This document shows positions 5,207-6,715 of a stretch of DNA of 6,715 nt, piece after piece. Each line of letters starts with the position of its first letter. The first letter of the stretch is position 1. The DNA is from Thermogutta sp. (lineage in GTDB: Bacteria; Planctomycetota; Planctomycetia; Pirellulales; Thermoguttaceae): contig NZ_JACIYL010000186.1 in the NCBI RefSeq assembly GCF_014359955.1, positions 1-6,715 on the forward strand, read 5' to 3'. A model generated the notes under the pieces. That model was not told the origin of the DNA, made no database searches, and worked only from the letters and a program-made list of their open reading frames with translations. Made by a program: the position numbers and the translations under genes.

Positions 5207-6715
5207 ATGACGATTCCGATTCCGCCATCCCCGTCCGAGCAAGCCCACACTGACATTATAGGCACACCGAGTCAAACTTTTCCTGTGCGATCCGTGCCAC
5301 CAACCTCTCCACAGCCTGCTCCTCTGTGGATTGCCCTTCGCAAATGGAGCGAACTGCTGGGACCGGAAAACGTTGATGGCCCGGACACAGTCGTAAAACG
5401 TTACAGTCCTGGTGCCTTACCGAAAAAGTACGTGACCCGTCCTGTGGCTGCCGTTCGTCCAGCCAACCGTGAACAGGTCGTCGGGGTGGTGAAGATTGCC
5501 CGAGCCAGCGGAATTCCTCTACACGCAATCAGCCGGGGACAGAACTGGGGTTATGGAGGTCCACTGCCGCCGCGCGACGGCATGGTTATCGTGGACCTCA
5601 GTCGGATGAACCGCATTATCGAAGTGAACACCGAATTGGCCTACGCGGTGATCGAGCCGGGCGTTACGCAGCGACAGCTATTTGATTATTTGAAAACCCA
5701 TCAGATCCCGCTGGTTCCTGACGCCACAGGTGCGGGACCGGAAGCCTCTCTGGTGGGAAACATCCTGCAACGGGGATTTGGCCATACGCCCTACGGGAAC
5801 CGCGTGTTGCATGCCGGAAATTACGAGGTGGTTTTGCCAGACGGCCGCGTTATTGAGACGGGATTCGGCAGGTACGAGAACGCCAGGGCAAAGCACGTGT
5901 TTCCCTATGGTAGGGGCCCCTGGGTGGACGGCCTGTTCACGCAATCGGGCTTGGGAATCGTGACCAGGATGACCATGTGGCTCCTGCCCGCTCCGGAAGC
6001 CCTCATCGGATTTGCCCTCAAGGTGCCCTGCGAACACCAGATTGCCCAGATCGTGGAAAGACTGCGTCCCCTCTGTCTGGACGGCACGGTACGAAGCACG
6101 GTACACATCGCCAATGATCTGCGCGTGATCTCGGCCCGGACGTCCTATCCGTATTCGCTCACGGGAGGGCGGACACCATTACCGGCCGCCGTTCGTCAGC
6201 ATCTTCGCCAGAAATTCGGCGTTGGCGCGTGGAATCTCATGGGAGGGCTTTACGGTTCTCGGGGAATGACCCGTCAGGCGACGAGGGAAATTCGACGGGC
6301 GTTTCGCGGTTTGGCCCCGGTTTTCTGCTTTGGAAGCAGGCTTTTGTCGGTCGGGCGATGGTTGGCGGAGATGACAGAGCGTTTGGGCGTTCGAACCCCG
6401 CTGGCAGAGGCCGTGCGCAGCGCTGATTCGGTGTATCGGCTTCTGGAGGGTGAGCCCTCAGACGAGCATTTGAAAGGAGTTTTCTGGCGACACCGGTCTG
6501 TTCCGTCAGATTTCCATCCCAGGGCGGCGGGTGCGCTGTGGTGTTCGCCTGTGTTACCGATGCGAGGGGAGGATGTTCTTGCCCTCCTCCGCACTGTCAC
6601 TCCCATTTACGAACGTCATCAGCTTGAGCCGCTCATCACGTTTTCCGCGGTCACAAGCCGGGCCCTCGTGGGTGTTTTCAGCATCTGTTATGATCCTGAA
6701 GACTCTCTTCAGGTC
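5207..6715 (+). CDS. FAD-linked oxidase, vanillyl-alcohol oxidase/4-cresol dehydrogenase family (partial)
   Basis: An open frame of 503 codons running off the right edge. The N-terminal FAD-binding domain shows SRGQNWGYGGPLP (109-121), DLSRMNRIIEVN (130-141), VIEPGVTQRQL (148-158), the family hallmark VGNILQRGFGHTPYGNR (183-199), and GPWVDGLFTQSGLGIVTRM (237-255). The substrate-cap domain follows, with FGVGAWNLMGGLYG (337-350) and ALWCSPVLPMRG (443-454). Family members use a flavin, often covalently bound, to oxidise para-substituted phenols such as vanillyl alcohol, eugenol or 4-cresol. The substrate and the covalent anchor residue cannot be assigned here. Family proteins are about 520-560 residues and the last recognisable cap segment has been reached, so roughly 60-70 residues including late active-site positions are probably missing. 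Residues 1-40 are Pro-rich and poorly conserved. ATG 5207 is the first ATG after an in-frame stop at 5171; there is no clear Shine-Dalgarno site, and GTG 5285 is an alternative start. No partner cytochrome gene is visible, so an oxidase or a dehydrogenase is equally possible. Confidence 0.85.
   Translation, partial: MTIPIPPSPSEQAHTDIIGTPSQTFPVRSVPPTSPQPAPLWIALRKWSELLGPENVDGPDTVVKRYSPGALPKKYVTRPVAAVRPANREQVVGVVKIARASGIPLHAISRGQNWGYGGPLPPRDGMVIVDLSRMNRIIEVNTELAYAVIEPGVTQRQLFDYLKTHQIPLVPDATGAGPEASLVGNILQRGFGHTPYGNRVLHAGNYEVVLPDGRVIETGFGRYENARAKHVFPYGRGPWVDGLFTQSGLGIVTRMTMWLLPAPEALIGFALKVPCEHQIAQIVERLRPLCLDGTVRSTVHIANDLRVISARTSYPYSLTGGRTPLPAAVRQHLRQKFGVGAWNLMGGLYGSRGMTRQATREIRRAFRGLAPVFCFGSRLLSVGRWLAEMTERLGVRTPLAEAVRSADSVYRLLEGEPSDEHLKGVFWRHRSVPSDFHPRAAGALWCSPVLPMRGEDVLALLRTVTPIYERHQLEPLITFSAVTSRALVGVFSICYDPEDSLQV

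Noticed and set aside
4987..5253. 88-codon plus-strand open frame between the divergent genes
   Set aside because: It overlaps the start of the oxidase gene in another frame, competes with an opposite-strand frame over the same bases, and has no recognisable motif.

Overview
The window is moderately GC-rich bacterial DNA carrying two long minus-strand genes and one plus-strand gene that leaves the right edge. The two minus-strand proteins look like inner-membrane components of a type IV pilus or type II secretion-type machine. Their form resembles what I know from Planctomycetota (Pirellulales or Thermogutta-like bacteria): very long, with glycine/tyrosine/serine/proline-rich linkers and long Pro/Ala/Gly/Gln tails. 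The assignment to Planctomycetota rests on recognising these protein styles, not on any marker gene, and is a moderate-confidence inference.

Layout, reading in the direction of the minus-strand operon. At 4820 down to 2049 lies a PilM-PilN fusion: an actin-like cytoplasmic PilM domain, then the PilN signature peptide INMLP, one membrane helix, a coiled coil, an interrupted ferredoxin-like domain and a Pro-rich tail. After a 57-base gap comes a PilO-like protein (1991 down to 96): short cytoplasmic N-terminus, one membrane helix, coiled coil, and extracytoplasmic segments separated by low-complexity linkers, ending in a long uncharged Pro-rich tail. Both have Shine-Dalgarno-like sequences 8 bases before their ATG and are probably co-transcribed. 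Bases 1-95 hold no gene that I can support, only a weak hairpin.

The 386 bases between 4821 and 5206 separate the pilus operon from a divergently transcribed gene at 5207 to the right edge. That gene is an FAD-linked oxidase or dehydrogenase of the vanillyl-alcohol oxidase / 4-cresol dehydrogenase family, cut by the window end after 503 codons. It has no evident functional link to the pilus genes.

How the genes work together: in type IV pili, PilM binds the cytoplasmic tail of PilN, and PilN pairs with PilO in the periplasm to form the alignment subcomplex joining the cytoplasmic motor to the outer-membrane secretin. Here PilM and PilN are one polypeptide, an arrangement similar to GspL of type II secretion, and the PilO-like protein would then play the role of PilO or GspM. 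The most interesting points are this fusion with the docking peptide retained, the repeated low-complexity insertions in both partners, and the loss of an acidic residue in the second phosphate motif of the actin-like domain.
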